Shown: one piece after another, positions 1 to 8,317 of the stretch
Position numbering within the stretch: position 1 is the stretch's first letter
Layout: each line of letters starts with the position of its first letter
Assembly: GCA_003694465.1 (NCBI GenBank)
Contig: RFKM01000020.1
Span: 1 to 17,678, forward strand
Length of the DNA stretch: 17,678 nucleotides
Source of the DNA: Alphaproteobacteria bacterium
GTDB taxonomy: Bacteria > Pseudomonadota > Alphaproteobacteria > Rhodobacterales > Rhodobacteraceae
Reading direction: 5' to 3'
Program-made: the position numbers and the translations under genes
The notes under the pieces: model-generated
Told to the model about the DNA's origin: nothing
The model's database searches: none
What the model saw: only the letters and a program-made list of their open reading frames with translations

Positions 1-438
1 ACCCGGTTCCAGCCGGTTTTCGTTGATGACGTCGCGCGGGCGGCGGTCGCCGGTGCGACGGGGGCGGCGCAGCCGGGCGTTTACGAGCTGGGCGGGCCCG
101 AGGTGAAGACCCTGCGCGAGCTCATCCACATCATGCTCGAGGTGATCGAGCGCCGGAAGGCGGTGGTCAATCTTCCCTTCGGCCTCGCCCGGTTCTTCGC
201 ATGGTGGTTCGACCTGTGGCAGACGGTTTCGGGCGGGCTCATCCGTTCGCCGCTGACGGTGGATCAGGTCCGGATGCTCGAGCACGACAACATCGTGCAC
301 GAGGGCGCCCGGAGCTTCGCCGATCTCGGGATCGAGCCGCACGATCTCGCCTCGGTCCTGCCGGGATACCTTTGGCGGTTCCGCGTTGCCGGCCAATATA
401 CGGCGATCCGCGATTCGGCGCTGCATATCAAGGGCTGA
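1..438 (+). CDS. NDUFA9-like complex I-associated NAD(P)-binding protein, 3' end only
   Basis: The reading frame is open from the first base, so the gene begins upstream of the window; about 145 C-terminal residues are visible, ending at TGA 436-438. The visible part starts with RFQPVFVDDVARAAVAG, the F-x-P-V-x-V-x-D-V-A block of atypical/extended short-chain dehydrogenases of the NDUFA9 (complex I 39-kDa subunit) type. Next comes YELGGPEVKTLRELI, where such proteins describe the retrieved sugar-epimerase-like fold, and then a C-terminal region rich in W, F and R. The NAD(P)-binding Rossmann glycines would lie in the missing N-terminal half (family length is about 320 residues). Family members bind a structural nucleotide at complex I or act as quinone-biosynthesis/assembly factors; which one applies here cannot be told. 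It lies 39 bases upstream of uppP on the same strand, so co-transcription is likely. Confidence 0.8.
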   Translation, partial: TRFQPVFVDDVARAAVAGATGAAQPGVYELGGPEVKTLRELIHIMLEVIERRKAVVNLPFGLARFFAWWFDLWQTVSGGLIRSPLTVDQVRMLEHDNIVHEGARSFADLGIEPHDLASVLPGYLWRFRVAGQYTAIRDSALHIKG

Positions 439-477
439 AGCCCGGTCGAAGTTGATCCGGCGAACGAGGGCCTACCC

Positions 478-1272
478 ATGAATTACCTGACCGACGTGGC
501 CCTCGGGGTTGTCGAGGGCGTGACCGAGTTCCTGCCGATCTCGAGCACCGGCCACCTGCTGCTTGCCGAGCATTGGGCCGGGGCGCGCTCCGATACCTAC
601 AACATCGTGATCCAGGCCGGGGCAATTCTCGCGGTCACGCTGATCTACTGGCGGCGGATCGTGGCCTTGCTCACCGGATGGAACGACGAAGGCAGCCGGG
701 ATTACCTCTTCAAGATCGCGGTGGCCTTCGCGGTCACCGCGGTTCTGGGGCTGGTCGTCAAGAAGCTCGGCTTCGAGCTGCCGACGACGATCGCGCCGGT
801 CGCATGGGCGCTGGTCATCGGCGGGGTCTGGATGATCGTTGCCGAGCGCTTCGCCGCGCGGCTTCCCGAAAGTTCGGTCATCACCATGAAGGTGGCGGTC
901 GCGGTCGGCCTCGCGCAGATCGTCGCGGGCATCTTTCCCGGCACATCGCGTTCGGCAACGACGATTTTTGTCGCCATGCTGCTTGGTGCCTCGAACCGGG
1001 CGGCGGCGACGGAATTTGCCTTTCTTGTCGGCATTCCGACGATGTATGCGGCCTCGGGCTACGAACTTCTGAAGCAGGTTGGCCAAGGCGGCGCTTCGGA
1101 AGACTGGATCGGCCTCGGCGTCGCCTTCGTGACCTCGACAATCACCGCGTTCATCGCGGTGAAATGGTTGCTGGGATACATCCAGAGCCACCGGTTCACG
1201 GTCTTTGCCATCTATCGAATCATCTTCGGGGGGGCGCTGCTTGTCCTCCCCGCGGTCGGGGTCGCGCTCTGA
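478..1272 (+). CDS. uppP: Undecaprenyl-diphosphate phosphatase (BacA/UppP family)
   Basis: This 264-residue integral membrane protein removes a phosphate from undecaprenyl diphosphate, regenerating the C55-P carrier for peptidoglycan and other envelope polymers; activity in this family also confers bacitracin tolerance. Both family signatures are present. One is EGVTEFLPISSTGHLLL, with E13, E17 and H26 in the positions of the catalytic Glu/Glu/His of E. coli UppP. The other is GIFPGTSRSATT, with S157 and R158 in the second catalytic loop. About seven hydrophobic segments alternate with short polar loops, as expected for the inverted-repeat membrane fold. The length matches the family (about 265-275). 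The ATG at 478 is preceded by GAGGG at 466-470 with a 7-base gap. No clear hairpin terminator follows. It sits upstream of gltD but is separated from it by a 189-base control region. Confidence 0.96.
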   Translation: MNYLTDVALGVVEGVTEFLPISSTGHLLLAEHWAGARSDTYNIVIQAGAILAVTLIYWRRIVALLTGWNDEGSRDYLFKIAVAFAVTAVLGLVVKKLGFELPTTIAPVAWALVIGGVWMIVAERFAARLPESSVITMKVAVAVGLAQIVAGIFPGTSRSATTIFVAMLLGASNRAAATEFAFLVGIPTMYAASGYELLKQVGQGGASEDWIGLGVAFVTSTITAFIAVKWLLGYIQSHRFTVFAIYRIIFGGALLVLPAVGVAL

Positions 1273-1325
1273 AACGGTCAATGGCCGGAAAACGCGCCGA
1301 TTTTACGGCAAAAGGGAATACATGC

Positions 1326-1393
1326 TGACCTAAAATTGCGAGGGAAAATCCTTGCGAGTCGGGCGAGTTGGTAATTTATCGCATTTTAGGTCA
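1326..1393. promoter_or_regulatory. Widely spaced inverted repeat upstream of gltD (candidate operator pair)
   Basis: The left arm TGACCTAAAATTGCGA (1326-1341) is matched in reverse complement by TCGCATTTTAGGTCA (1379-1393). The pairing is perfect except for one unpaired T in the left arm. The 37 bases between the arms look non-coding, and the area is markedly more AT-rich than the flanking genes. The same element recurs upstream of ilvE (12347-12362). Two like half-sites about 50 bp apart would suit cooperative binding or looping by a dimeric regulator. The right arm overlaps the candidate -10 region, which would suit repression. No protein can be assigned from the sequence alone. Confidence 0.55.
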
Positions 1394-1397
1394 TATA
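1368..1397 (+). promoter_or_regulatory. Candidate sigma-70-type promoter of gltD
   Basis: TTGGTA (1368-1373) and CATATA (1392-1397) are separated by 18 bases; TCATAT (1391-1396) gives 17. Transcription would start near 1404, leaving a leader of about 58 bases before the gltD ATG at 1462. The right arm of the inverted repeat overlaps the -10 hexamer. The match is imperfect, and alphaproteobacterial promoters are degenerate, so this is only the best candidate in the gap. Confidence 0.3.
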
Positions 1398-1449
1398 GGC
1401 TGACTTTTCTTTTCTGCCGGCCATGCTAAAAGCTGCTCCGAAACCAATC

Positions 1450-1454
1450 GGAGG
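1450..1454 (+). promoter_or_regulatory. Shine-Dalgarno site that fixes the gltD start
   Basis: GGAGG lies 7 bases before the ATG at 1462. An in-frame ATG at 1423 has no comparable site, and its 13 extra residues do not resemble the usual N-terminus. This favours 1462. Confidence 0.85.
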
Positions 1455-1461
1455 CGCACTC

Positions 1462-2895
1462 ATGGCAAGGCAGCCAATGTTGAAATTCGTGGATATCGGG
1501 CGCGACATGCCGACGAAGCGCCCCGCCGATGAACGGCGCCGCGACTTCAATGAAATCTACGCCGAGTTTTCCGACGAGAAGGCCGCCGAACAGGCCTCGC
1601 GCTGCTCGCAATGCGGCGTTCCCTATTGCCAGTCGCATTGCCCGCTTTCCAACAACATCCCCGACTGGCTGCGGATGACGGCGATGGGGCGCCTGCGCGA
1701 AGCCTACGAGATCAGCCAGGCGACCAACACCTTCCCCGAGATCTGCGGCCGGATCTGCCCGCAAGACCGCCTTTGCGAGGGCAACTGCGTCATCGAGCAG
1801 GCCGGCCACGGGACGGTGACGATCGGCGCCGTCGAGAAATACATCACCGATACGGCGTGGGAGCAGGGCTGGGTCGAAGACATCGCGCCGATCGCCGAGC
1901 GCGAGGAAAGCGTCGGAATCATCGGGGCCGGCCCGGCGGGGCTGGCCGCGGCCGATGCGCTGCGCCGCGCCGGGGTTCAGGTCACCCTCTATGACCGGCA
2001 CGACCGCGCCGGCGGCCTGCTGACCTATGGCATTCCGGGCTTCAAACTCGACAAGAGCGTCGTGATGCGGCGGATCGGCCAGCTCGAACGCTCGGGCGTG
2101 AAGTTCGTTCTCAACTGCAATGTCGGCGAAGACATCACCTTCCAGGAATTGCGCGGCCGGCATGACGCGGTGCTGATCGCCACCGGCGTTTACAAGAGCC
2201 GCGATCTGGGCGGTCCGGGGGCGGGCGCGCGCGGAATCGTCCGGGCCATCGACTACCTCACCGCTTCGAACCGGGTGAATTTCGGCGATACGGTCGAGGA
2301 ATACGAAAACGGCACGCTGAACGCCAAGGGCAAGAAGGTCGTGGTGATCGGCGGCGGCGACACCGCGATGGACTGCGTGCGCACCGCGATCCGGCAGGGC
2401 GCGACCTCGGTGAAGTGCCTTTACCGGCGCGACCGCAAGAACATGCCCGGCTCGCAGCGCGAAGTTGCCAATGCCGAGGAGGAGGGCGTCGAATTCGTCT
2501 GGCTGGCGGCGCCGAAGGGCTTTGCCGGTGACCCGGTGACGGGCGTTCTCGTCCAGCGCATGCGCCTTGGTCGGCCGGATTCGTCGGGGCGGCAGTCGCC
2601 CGAACCCATCGAGGGGTCGGATTACGTCGAAGAGGCCGACCTCGTGATCAAGGCGCTGGGTTTCGAGCCGGAAAACCTGCCCGAAGCCTGGCAGGAGCCC
2701 GATCTGCCGGTCACCCGCTGGGGCACGGTGAATGCCGAGTTCGACACCGGCGCGACGATGCTGGCCGATGTCTTCGCCGCCGGCGACATCGTGCGCGGCG
2801 CCTCGCTGGTGGTCTGGGCGATCAAGGACGGGCGCGACGCGGCGGGCGCGATCCTGCGCAAGTTCGATTCCGCGCGCCGGGTGGCGGCGGAATGA
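1462..2895 (+). CDS. gltD: Glutamate synthase (NADPH) small subunit
   Basis: This 477-residue subunit oxidises NADPH at FAD and passes electrons to the large subunit GltB, which makes glutamate from glutamine and 2-oxoglutarate. The N-terminus begins MARQPMLKFVDIGRDMPTKR, typical of the family. Two cysteine groups bind the [4Fe-4S] clusters: C48/C51/C56/C60 (CSQCGVPYCQSHC) and C95/C99/C105/C109 (CGRICPQDRLCEGNC). The FAD Rossmann motif GAGPAG begins at G155, and the NADPH-binding GGGDTAMD at G297. The C-terminal AAGDIVRGASLVVWAIKDGR is the conserved FAD-contacting end. The length fits the family (about 470-480). The start at 1462 is chosen by its GGAGG. The stop overlaps the next gene's start (ATGA at 2892-2895), indicating translational coupling. 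Here gltD precedes gltB and is separated from it by a hydrolase gene, unlike the contiguous gltBD of enterobacteria. Confidence 0.97.
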   Translation: MARQPMLKFVDIGRDMPTKRPADERRRDFNEIYAEFSDEKAAEQASRCSQCGVPYCQSHCPLSNNIPDWLRMTAMGRLREAYEISQATNTFPEICGRICPQDRLCEGNCVIEQAGHGTVTIGAVEKYITDTAWEQGWVEDIAPIAEREESVGIIGAGPAGLAAADALRRAGVQVTLYDRHDRAGGLLTYGIPGFKLDKSVVMRRIGQLERSGVKFVLNCNVGEDITFQELRGRHDAVLIATGVYKSRDLGGPGAGARGIVRAIDYLTASNRVNFGDTVEEYENGTLNAKGKKVVVIGGGDTAMDCVRTAIRQGATSVKCLYRRDRKNMPGSQREVANAEEEGVEFVWLAAPKGFAGDPVTGVLVQRMRLGRPDSSGRQSPEPIEGSDYVEEADLVIKALGFEPENLPEAWQEPDLPVTRWGTVNAEFDTGATMLADVFAAGDIVRGASLVVWAIKDGRDAAGAILRKFDSARRVAAE

Positions 2896-3680
2896 ACGCA
2901 TCCCCCCAGCCACGCCCGGCTGAGTCCGAGGCGCGACTGCCGATCGAGCTGCATCTCGAGCGCGATGACCTCGTTGTCTGGCGGCATCGCGGCACCTCGG
3001 GGCGGCTTGCCCTTTCCTTCTCCGGCATCGGTCCGAAAGACGGGACGATGCCGCCGATCGAATTTGCCCGGATCGCAACGGCGGGGGGGCTGCACAATGC
3101 GCTTTTCATCATCGACCCGAAGCGCACATGGCTCAACGGCGACGGGCTGATCGAGCGCATTGCCGACATCGTGCGCGCCTTTGCCGAGAACGTGGGTGCC
3201 GAGGAGACCGTGGCGCTCGGCCATTCGATGGGCGGGTTCGCGGCGATCGTCATGTCGGGCTTCATTCCGATGAAATCGGCCGTCGCCTTTTCGCCGCAGG
3301 TCTCGGTGCACCCCGACATTGCCGGCGACGATCCGCGCTGGATGTATTTCCGTCGCCACATCACGCGCCACCGGCTCGGAAGCGCCGCCGATCACATGGT
3401 GCCGGAGACGGCCTATCACGTCTTTCACGGCGCCAATGTCGCCGAACGCCCGCAGCGCGACCGGTTTCCGGTGGCGGCGAACCTCTCGCATCTCGTCCTG
3501 CCGCGCATCACCCACCAAGTCCCGCAGAAGCTCAAGGAAGTCCGGCTTCTGGGCAAGGTGGTGCGCGCGGCGCTCAACAACCGTGCCCGCATCGTGCGCG
3601 AGACGCTGAAACCGCTCGGCGCACATCGTCGCACGCTGGACACCTACCCGATATTGCCGCCCTCCGCCGAATGCGCATGA
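2892..3680 (+). CDS. Uncharacterised alpha/beta-hydrolase-fold protein between gltD and gltB
   Basis: This 262-residue protein overlaps gltD by ATGA and ends 46 bases before gltB, so it is almost certainly made from the same transcript. The segment VALGHSMGGFAAIVMS contains a G-x-S-x-G nucleophile elbow, with S112 as the likely nucleophile. H208, in RITHQVP near the end of the fold, is a plausible catalytic histidine, and the acid may be an Asp in the ERPQRDRF stretch before it; both assignments are inferred from position. The N-terminal half reads as alternating beta strands (LALSFSGIG, NALFIID), also consistent with this fold. There is no signal peptide or membrane segment, so it is probably cytosolic. 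The roughly 45-residue C-terminal tail is basic and looks helical. The substrate is unknown: it could be an esterase, thioesterase or amidase, or non-enzymatic. Codon usage looks like that of its neighbours, so recent acquisition is not suggested. Confidence 0.8.
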   Translation: MNASPQPRPAESEARLPIELHLERDDLVVWRHRGTSGRLALSFSGIGPKDGTMPPIEFARIATAGGLHNALFIIDPKRTWLNGDGLIERIADIVRAFAENVGAEETVALGHSMGGFAAIVMSGFIPMKSAVAFSPQVSVHPDIAGDDPRWMYFRRHITRHRLGSAADHMVPETAYHVFHGANVAERPQRDRFPVAANLSHLVLPRITHQVPQKLKEVRLLGKVVRAALNNRARIVRETLKPLGAHRRTLDTYPILPPSAECA

Positions 3681-3726
3681 CGCTAAGGCAGGGCTTGGCC
3701 GAACACCTCTCTTCAGGAGACGCCCC

Positions 3727-6700
3727 ATGACCAAATACGACGAAAACTGGAAGGCCGAGGAAGAAGCCCGGCGCGCCTGGCTGGCCGAGAACGGCCTTTA
3801 CCGGTGCGAGGACGAGCACGCCTCCTGCGGGGTCGGTCTCGTCGTCTCGATCGACGGCAAGCCGTCGCGGAAGGTGGTCGAAAACGGCATCGAGGCGCTC
3901 AAGGCCGTCTGGCACCGCGGTGCCGTCGATGCCGATGGCAAGACGGGCGACGGCGCCGGCATTCATGTCCAGATCCCGCGGGCCTTCTTTTTCGACCAGA
4001 TCCGCCGCACCGGCCACGAGCCGCGCCCCGGCGAGCAGATCGCCGTCGGGCAGGTGTTTCTGCCGCGCACCGATTTCAGCGCGCAGGAAACCTGCCGGAC
4101 GATTGTCGAATCGGAAATCCTGAAGCTCGGCTACTACATCTATGGTTGGCGCGGTGTGCCGGTCGACATTTCCTGCCTTGGCGAAAAGGCCAACGCCACG
4201 CGCCCGGAGATCGAGCAGATCCTCATTTCCAACTCCAAGGGTGTCGACGACGAGACCTTCGAGCGCGAGCTCTACGTGATCCGCCGCCGGATCGAGAAGG
4301 CCGCCGCCGCCGCCGGGGTGCGCGATCTCTACATCGCCTCGCTCTCCTGCCGGTCGATCATCTACAAGGGGATGATGCTGGCCGAGCAGGTGGCCGAGTT
4401 CTACCCCGATCTCAAGGACGAGCGCTTCGAGAGCGCTTTCGCCATCTACCACCAGCGCTATTCGACCAACACCTTCCCGCAATGGTGGCTGGCCCAGCCC
4501 TTCCGGATGCTGGCCCACAATGGCGAGATCAACACCCTCAAGGGCAATCTCAACTGGATGAAGAGCCACGAGATCCGGCTGGCGAGCGCCACCTTTGGCG
4601 AGCTTGCCGAAGACATCAAGCCGATCGTGCCGCAAGGCTCGTCCGACTCGGCGGCGCTCGATGCCGTGTTCGAGATGCTGGTCCGGGCCGGCCGCTCGGC
4701 GCCGATGGCCAAGATCATGCTGGTGCCGGAAGCCTGGTCGAAACAGGCCACCGCGCTGCCGCAGGCCTGGATCGACATGTATGCCTATGCCAACGCGATC
4801 ATGGAGCCGTGGGACGGCCCCGCCGCCCTGGCCATGACCGACGGGCGCTGGGTCTGCGCCGGGCTCGACCGCAACGGCCTGCGCCCGATGCGCTACGTCG
4901 TGACCGGCGACGGGCTGGTGATCGCCGGCTCCGAGGCGGGAATGGTTCCCATCGACGAGTCGACCGTCGTCGAGAAGGGCGCCCTCGGGCCGGGCCAGCT
5001 CTTGGCCGTGGACATGGCCGAGGGCCGGCTGTTCCACGATGCCGAGATCAAGGACAAGCTTGCCGCCTCGCGCCCCTTCGGCGATGCCGTCACCCATGTG
5101 AACGACATCGACGAAGAAATCAGCCAGACCGCCGAGAAGCCCATCTTTACCGGCGCCGAGCTGCGCAAACGGCAGGTCGCGGCGGGCTACACGCTCGAAG
5201 ACCTCGAGCAGATCCTTTCCCCGATGGTCGAAGACGCCAAGGAACCGCTCGCCTCGATGGGCGATGACACGCCGGTCGCGGTGCTGTCGAACCAGTATCG
5301 GCCGCTCAGCCATTTCTTCCGGCAGAACTTCAGCCAGGTCACCAACCCGCCGATCGACTCGCTGCGGGAATACCGGGTGATGAGCCTCAAGACGCGGTTC
5401 GGCAACCTCAAGAACGTGCTCGACGAAACCGGCAGCCAGACCGAGATTCTCGTTCTCGAAAGCCCCTTCGTCGGCAATTCGCAGTTCGAGGAGCTGGTCA
5501 AGCGCTTCAAGGCGCCGATGACCGAGATCGACTGCACCTTCCCCGCCGATGGCGGGCCGGACAGCCTGCGCGAGGCCCTCGAGCGCATCCGCAGCGAGGC
5601 GGAAGACGCCGTGCGCTCCGGCGCCGGTCACCTCGTGCTGACCGACATGCACCAGAACGAGAACCGCATCGCCATGCCGATGATTCTCGCCACCAGCGCG
5701 GTGCATTCGTGGCTGACGCGGCAGGGCCTGCGCACCTTCACCTCGCTCAACGTGCGCTCGGCCGAGGCGATCGACCCGCATTATTTCGCGGTTCTGATCG
5801 GCTGCGGGGCGACGGTGGTCAACGCCTATCTCGCCGAAGACAGCATTGCCGACCGGATCGAGCGCGGCCTGCTCGACGGCCCGCTTACCGAGGCGGTGCG
5901 CCGCTACCGCGAAGCGATCGACCAGGGCCTTTTGAAGATCATGTCGAAAATGGGCATCTCGGTGCTGTCGTCCTATCGCGGCGGGCTCAACTTCGAGGCG
6001 GTCGGGCTCTCGCGGGCGATGGTGAACGAATATTTCCCCGGCATGACCAGCCGCATTTCCGGGATCGGGGTTTCGGGCATCCAGAAAAAGCTCGAGGAAG
6101 TCCACGCGAAAGGCTGGCGCACGCAGGGCGCCACGGTGCTGCCCATCGGCGGGTTCTACAAGGCCCGCAAGGGCGGCGAAGCCCACGCCTGGACGGCGCA
6201 GGCCATGCACCTCATGCAGAGCGCCTGCGACCGCGCCTCCTATGACCTGTGGAAGAAATACTCCGCGGCGATCCGCGCCAACCCGCCGATCCACCTGCGC
6301 GATATCCTCGACATCAAGCCGCTCGGCGCGCCGGTGCCGATCGAGGAAGTCGAGAGCATCACCGCGATCCGCAAGCGCTTCGTGACCCCGGGCATGTCTC
6401 TCGGCGCCCTCAGCCCCGAGGCGCACAAGACGCTCAACGTCGCCATGAACCGGATCGGGGCGAAATCCGACAGCGGCGAGGGCGGCGAGGATCCGGCCCA
6501 TTTCGTTCCCGAGCCGAACGGCGACAACCCGTCGGCAAAGATCAAGCAGGTCGCCTCCGGGCGCTTCGGGGTGACGGTCGAATATCTCAACCAGTGCGAA
6601 GAGCTCGAGATCAAGGTCGCCCAGGGGGCCAAGCCCGGCGAGGGCGGTCAGCTGCCCGGCATCAAGGTGACCGAGCTCATCGCCCGCCTGCGTCATTCCA

Positions 6701-8268
6701 CCAAGGGGGTGACGCTGATTTCGCCGCCGCCCCACCACGACATCTACTCGATCGAAGACCTCGCGCAGCTGATCTATGACCTCAAGCAGGTCAACCCCCG
6801 CGCCAAGGTGACGGTCAAGCTCGTCGCCGCCTCCGGTGTCGGCACCATCGCCGCGGGCGTGGCCAAGGCCAAGGCCGACGTGATCCTGATTTCCGGTGGC
6901 AATGGCGGCACCGGCGCCTCGCCGGCGACCTCGATCAAGTTCGCGGGCCTGCCGTGGGAAATGGGCCTGACCGAGGCGCAGCAGGTGCTTGTGATGAACA
7001 ACCTGCGCAACCGCGTGACGCTGCGCACCGACGGCGGCCTGCGCACCGGGCGCGACATCGTCATGGCGGCGATGATGGGGGCCGAGGAATTCGGCATCGG
7101 CACCGCGGCCCTGATCGCCATGGGCTGCATCATGGTGCGCCAGTGCCAGTCGAACACCTGTCCGGTCGGCGTCTGCACCCAGCGCGAAGACTTGCGAGAA
7201 AAATTCACCGGCACCGCCGACAAGGTGGTGAACCTCATCACCTTCTATGCCCAGGAAGTGCGCGAGATTCTCGCCAGCATCGGCGCGCGCTCGCTCGATG
7301 AAGTGATCGGGCGCGCCGACCTGTTGCACCAGGTGAGCCGCGGCGCCGCGCACCTCGACGATCTCGACCTCAATCCGCTGCTGATCACGGTCGAATCGCC
7401 CGAGGGCGGGCTCTACGATCTCAACCGGCCGCGCAACGAGGTGCCCGATACCCTCGACGCCGAGATCGTGCGCGATGCCGCCCGTTTCCTGAACGATGGC
7501 GAGAAGATGCAGCTGCAATACGCGGTGCGCAACACCCACCGCAGCGTCGGCTCCCGCATCTCCAGCCACATCGTGCGCCGCTTCGGGATGCGCAACAGCC
7601 TCCAGCCCGACCACCTGACCGTGAAGCTCACCGGCTCGGCGGGCCAGTCGCTGGGGGCGTTCGCCGCGCCGGGGCTCAAGATCGAGGTGTCGGGCGATGC
7701 GAACGACTACGTCGGCAAGGGCCTGTCGGGCGGGATCATCGTGGTTCGCCCGCCGATGAATTCGCCGCTTGTTGCCGCCGAGAACACCATCATCGGCAAC
7801 ACCGTGCTCTACGGCGCGACCGATGGCTATCTCTTCGCCGCCGGGCGCGCGGGCGAGCGGTTCGCCGTCCGCAACTCCGGCGCGAAGGTCGTGGTCGAAG
7901 GCTGCGGCTCGAACGGGTGCGAATACATGACCGGCGGCGTTGCCGTCATTCTCGGCCCGATCGGCGCCAATTTCGGCGCCGGCATGACCGGCGGCATGGC
8001 CTATGTCCATGACCCGGACGGCACCGCCGAACAGGCCCTCAACATGGAAACGCTGGTCACCGCCCGGGTGACGGTCGACCATTGGGAAGCAGAGCTGAAG
8101 GGGCTGATCGAGCGGCACGTCGCCGAAACCGGTTCGGTGAGGGCGCAGCACATCCTGCAGCATTGGGACGAGGAGCGGCAGAACTTCCTTCAGATCTGCC
8201 CGAAGGAAATGCTGCCGCACCTTCCGGTGCCGCTGTCGCTCGAGGCAAACGCGGTTCCGGCCGAGTAG
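3727..8268 (+). CDS. gltB: Glutamate synthase (NADPH) large subunit
   Basis: This 1513-residue enzyme converts glutamine plus 2-oxoglutarate to two glutamates using electrons from GltD; it is the GOGAT half of the GS-GOGAT ammonium assimilation cycle. Domains in order: a short propeptide (1-33); a class II glutamine amidotransferase domain starting at Cys34 (HASCGVGLVV), which becomes the N-terminal nucleophile after cleavage; a central domain (about 480-780); an FMN-binding synthase domain (about 830-1200) with GEGGEDPAHF, KPGEGGQLPG, SPPPHHDIYSIEDL and ISGGNGGTGASP; the [3Fe-4S] cysteines C1134, C1140 and C1145 (MGCIMVRQCQSNTCPVGVC); and a C-terminal glycine-rich beta-helix (about 1270-1500). 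The length matches bacterial large subunits (about 1480-1520). AGGAG at 3715-3719, 7 bases before the ATG, supports the start. No frameshift is visible. Confidence 0.98.
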   Translation: MTKYDENWKAEEEARRAWLAENGLYRCEDEHASCGVGLVVSIDGKPSRKVVENGIEALKAVWHRGAVDADGKTGDGAGIHVQIPRAFFFDQIRRTGHEPRPGEQIAVGQVFLPRTDFSAQETCRTIVESEILKLGYYIYGWRGVPVDISCLGEKANATRPEIEQILISNSKGVDDETFERELYVIRRRIEKAAAAAGVRDLYIASLSCRSIIYKGMMLAEQVAEFYPDLKDERFESAFAIYHQRYSTNTFPQWWLAQPFRMLAHNGEINTLKGNLNWMKSHEIRLASATFGELAEDIKPIVPQGSSDSAALDAVFEMLVRAGRSAPMAKIMLVPEAWSKQATALPQAWIDMYAYANAIMEPWDGPAALAMTDGRWVCAGLDRNGLRPMRYVVTGDGLVIAGSEAGMVPIDESTVVEKGALGPGQLLAVDMAEGRLFHDAEIKDKLAASRPFGDAVTHVNDIDEEISQTAEKPIFTGAELRKRQVAAGYTLEDLEQILSPMVEDAKEPLASMGDDTPVAVLSNQYRPLSHFFRQNFSQVTNPPIDSLREYRVMSLKTRFGNLKNVLDETGSQTEILVLESPFVGNSQFEELVKRFKAPMTEIDCTFPADGGPDSLREALERIRSEAEDAVRSGAGHLVLTDMHQNENRIAMPMILATSAVHSWLTRQGLRTFTSLNVRSAEAIDPHYFAVLIGCGATVVNAYLAEDSIADRIERGLLDGPLTEAVRRYREAIDQGLLKIMSKMGISVLSSYRGGLNFEAVGLSRAMVNEYFPGMTSRISGIGVSGIQKKLEEVHAKGWRTQGATVLPIGGFYKARKGGEAHAWTAQAMHLMQSACDRASYDLWKKYSAAIRANPPIHLRDILDIKPLGAPVPIEEVESITAIRKRFVTPGMSLGALSPEAHKTLNVAMNRIGAKSDSGEGGEDPAHFVPEPNGDNPSAKIKQVASGRFGVTVEYLNQCEELEIKVAQGAKPGEGGQLPGIKVTELIARLRHSTKGVTLISPPPHHDIYSIEDLAQLIYDLKQVNPRAKVTVKLVAASGVGTIAAGVAKAKADVILISGGNGGTGASPATSIKFAGLPWEMGLTEAQQVLVMNNLRNRVTLRTDGGLRTGRDIVMAAMMGAEEFGIGTAALIAMGCIMVRQCQSNTCPVGVCTQREDLREKFTGTADKVVNLITFYAQEVREILASIGARSLDEVIGRADLLHQVSRGAAHLDDLDLNPLLITVESPEGGLYDLNRPRNEVPDTLDAEIVRDAARFLNDGEKMQLQYAVRNTHRSVGSRISSHIVRRFGMRNSLQPDHLTVKLTGSAGQSLGAFAAPGLKIEVSGDANDYVGKGLSGGIIVVRPPMNSPLVAAENTIIGNTVLYGATDGYLFAAGRAGERFAVRNSGAKVVVEGCGSNGCEYMTGGVAVILGPIGANFGAGMTGGMAYVHDPDGTAEQALNMETLVTARVTVDHWEAELKGLIERHVAETGSVRAQHILQHWDEERQNFLQICPKEMLPHLPVPLSLEANAVPAE

Positions 8269-8317
8269 GACGGGCGCGGCGGTCGGGGAAAGTGGCCTTG
8301 ACCGCCCGCGCGCGGGC

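Noticed and set aside
1273..1325. Terminator after uppP
   Set aside because: Short G+C matches exist around 1283-1300, but there is no stable stem followed by a T-run.
1331..1336. TAAAAT in the left arm as the gltD -10 box
   Set aside because: It matches five of six consensus bases, but there is no -35-like hexamer 16-18 bases upstream. An activator-dependent promoter remains possible, and it is a simpler alternative explanation for part of the shared motif.
1426..3078. A 550-codon antisense frame opposite gltD
   Set aside because: This is the same shadow effect of a high-GC gene; it crosses the gltD/hydrolase junction and has no motif or ribosome site.
8278..8306. Inverted repeat GGCGGTC/GACCGCC after gltB as an intrinsic terminator
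   Set aside because: The stem is only 7 bp with a 15-base loop and no T-run follows, so in GC-rich DNA this is weak. Read-through into mtgA cannot be excluded.
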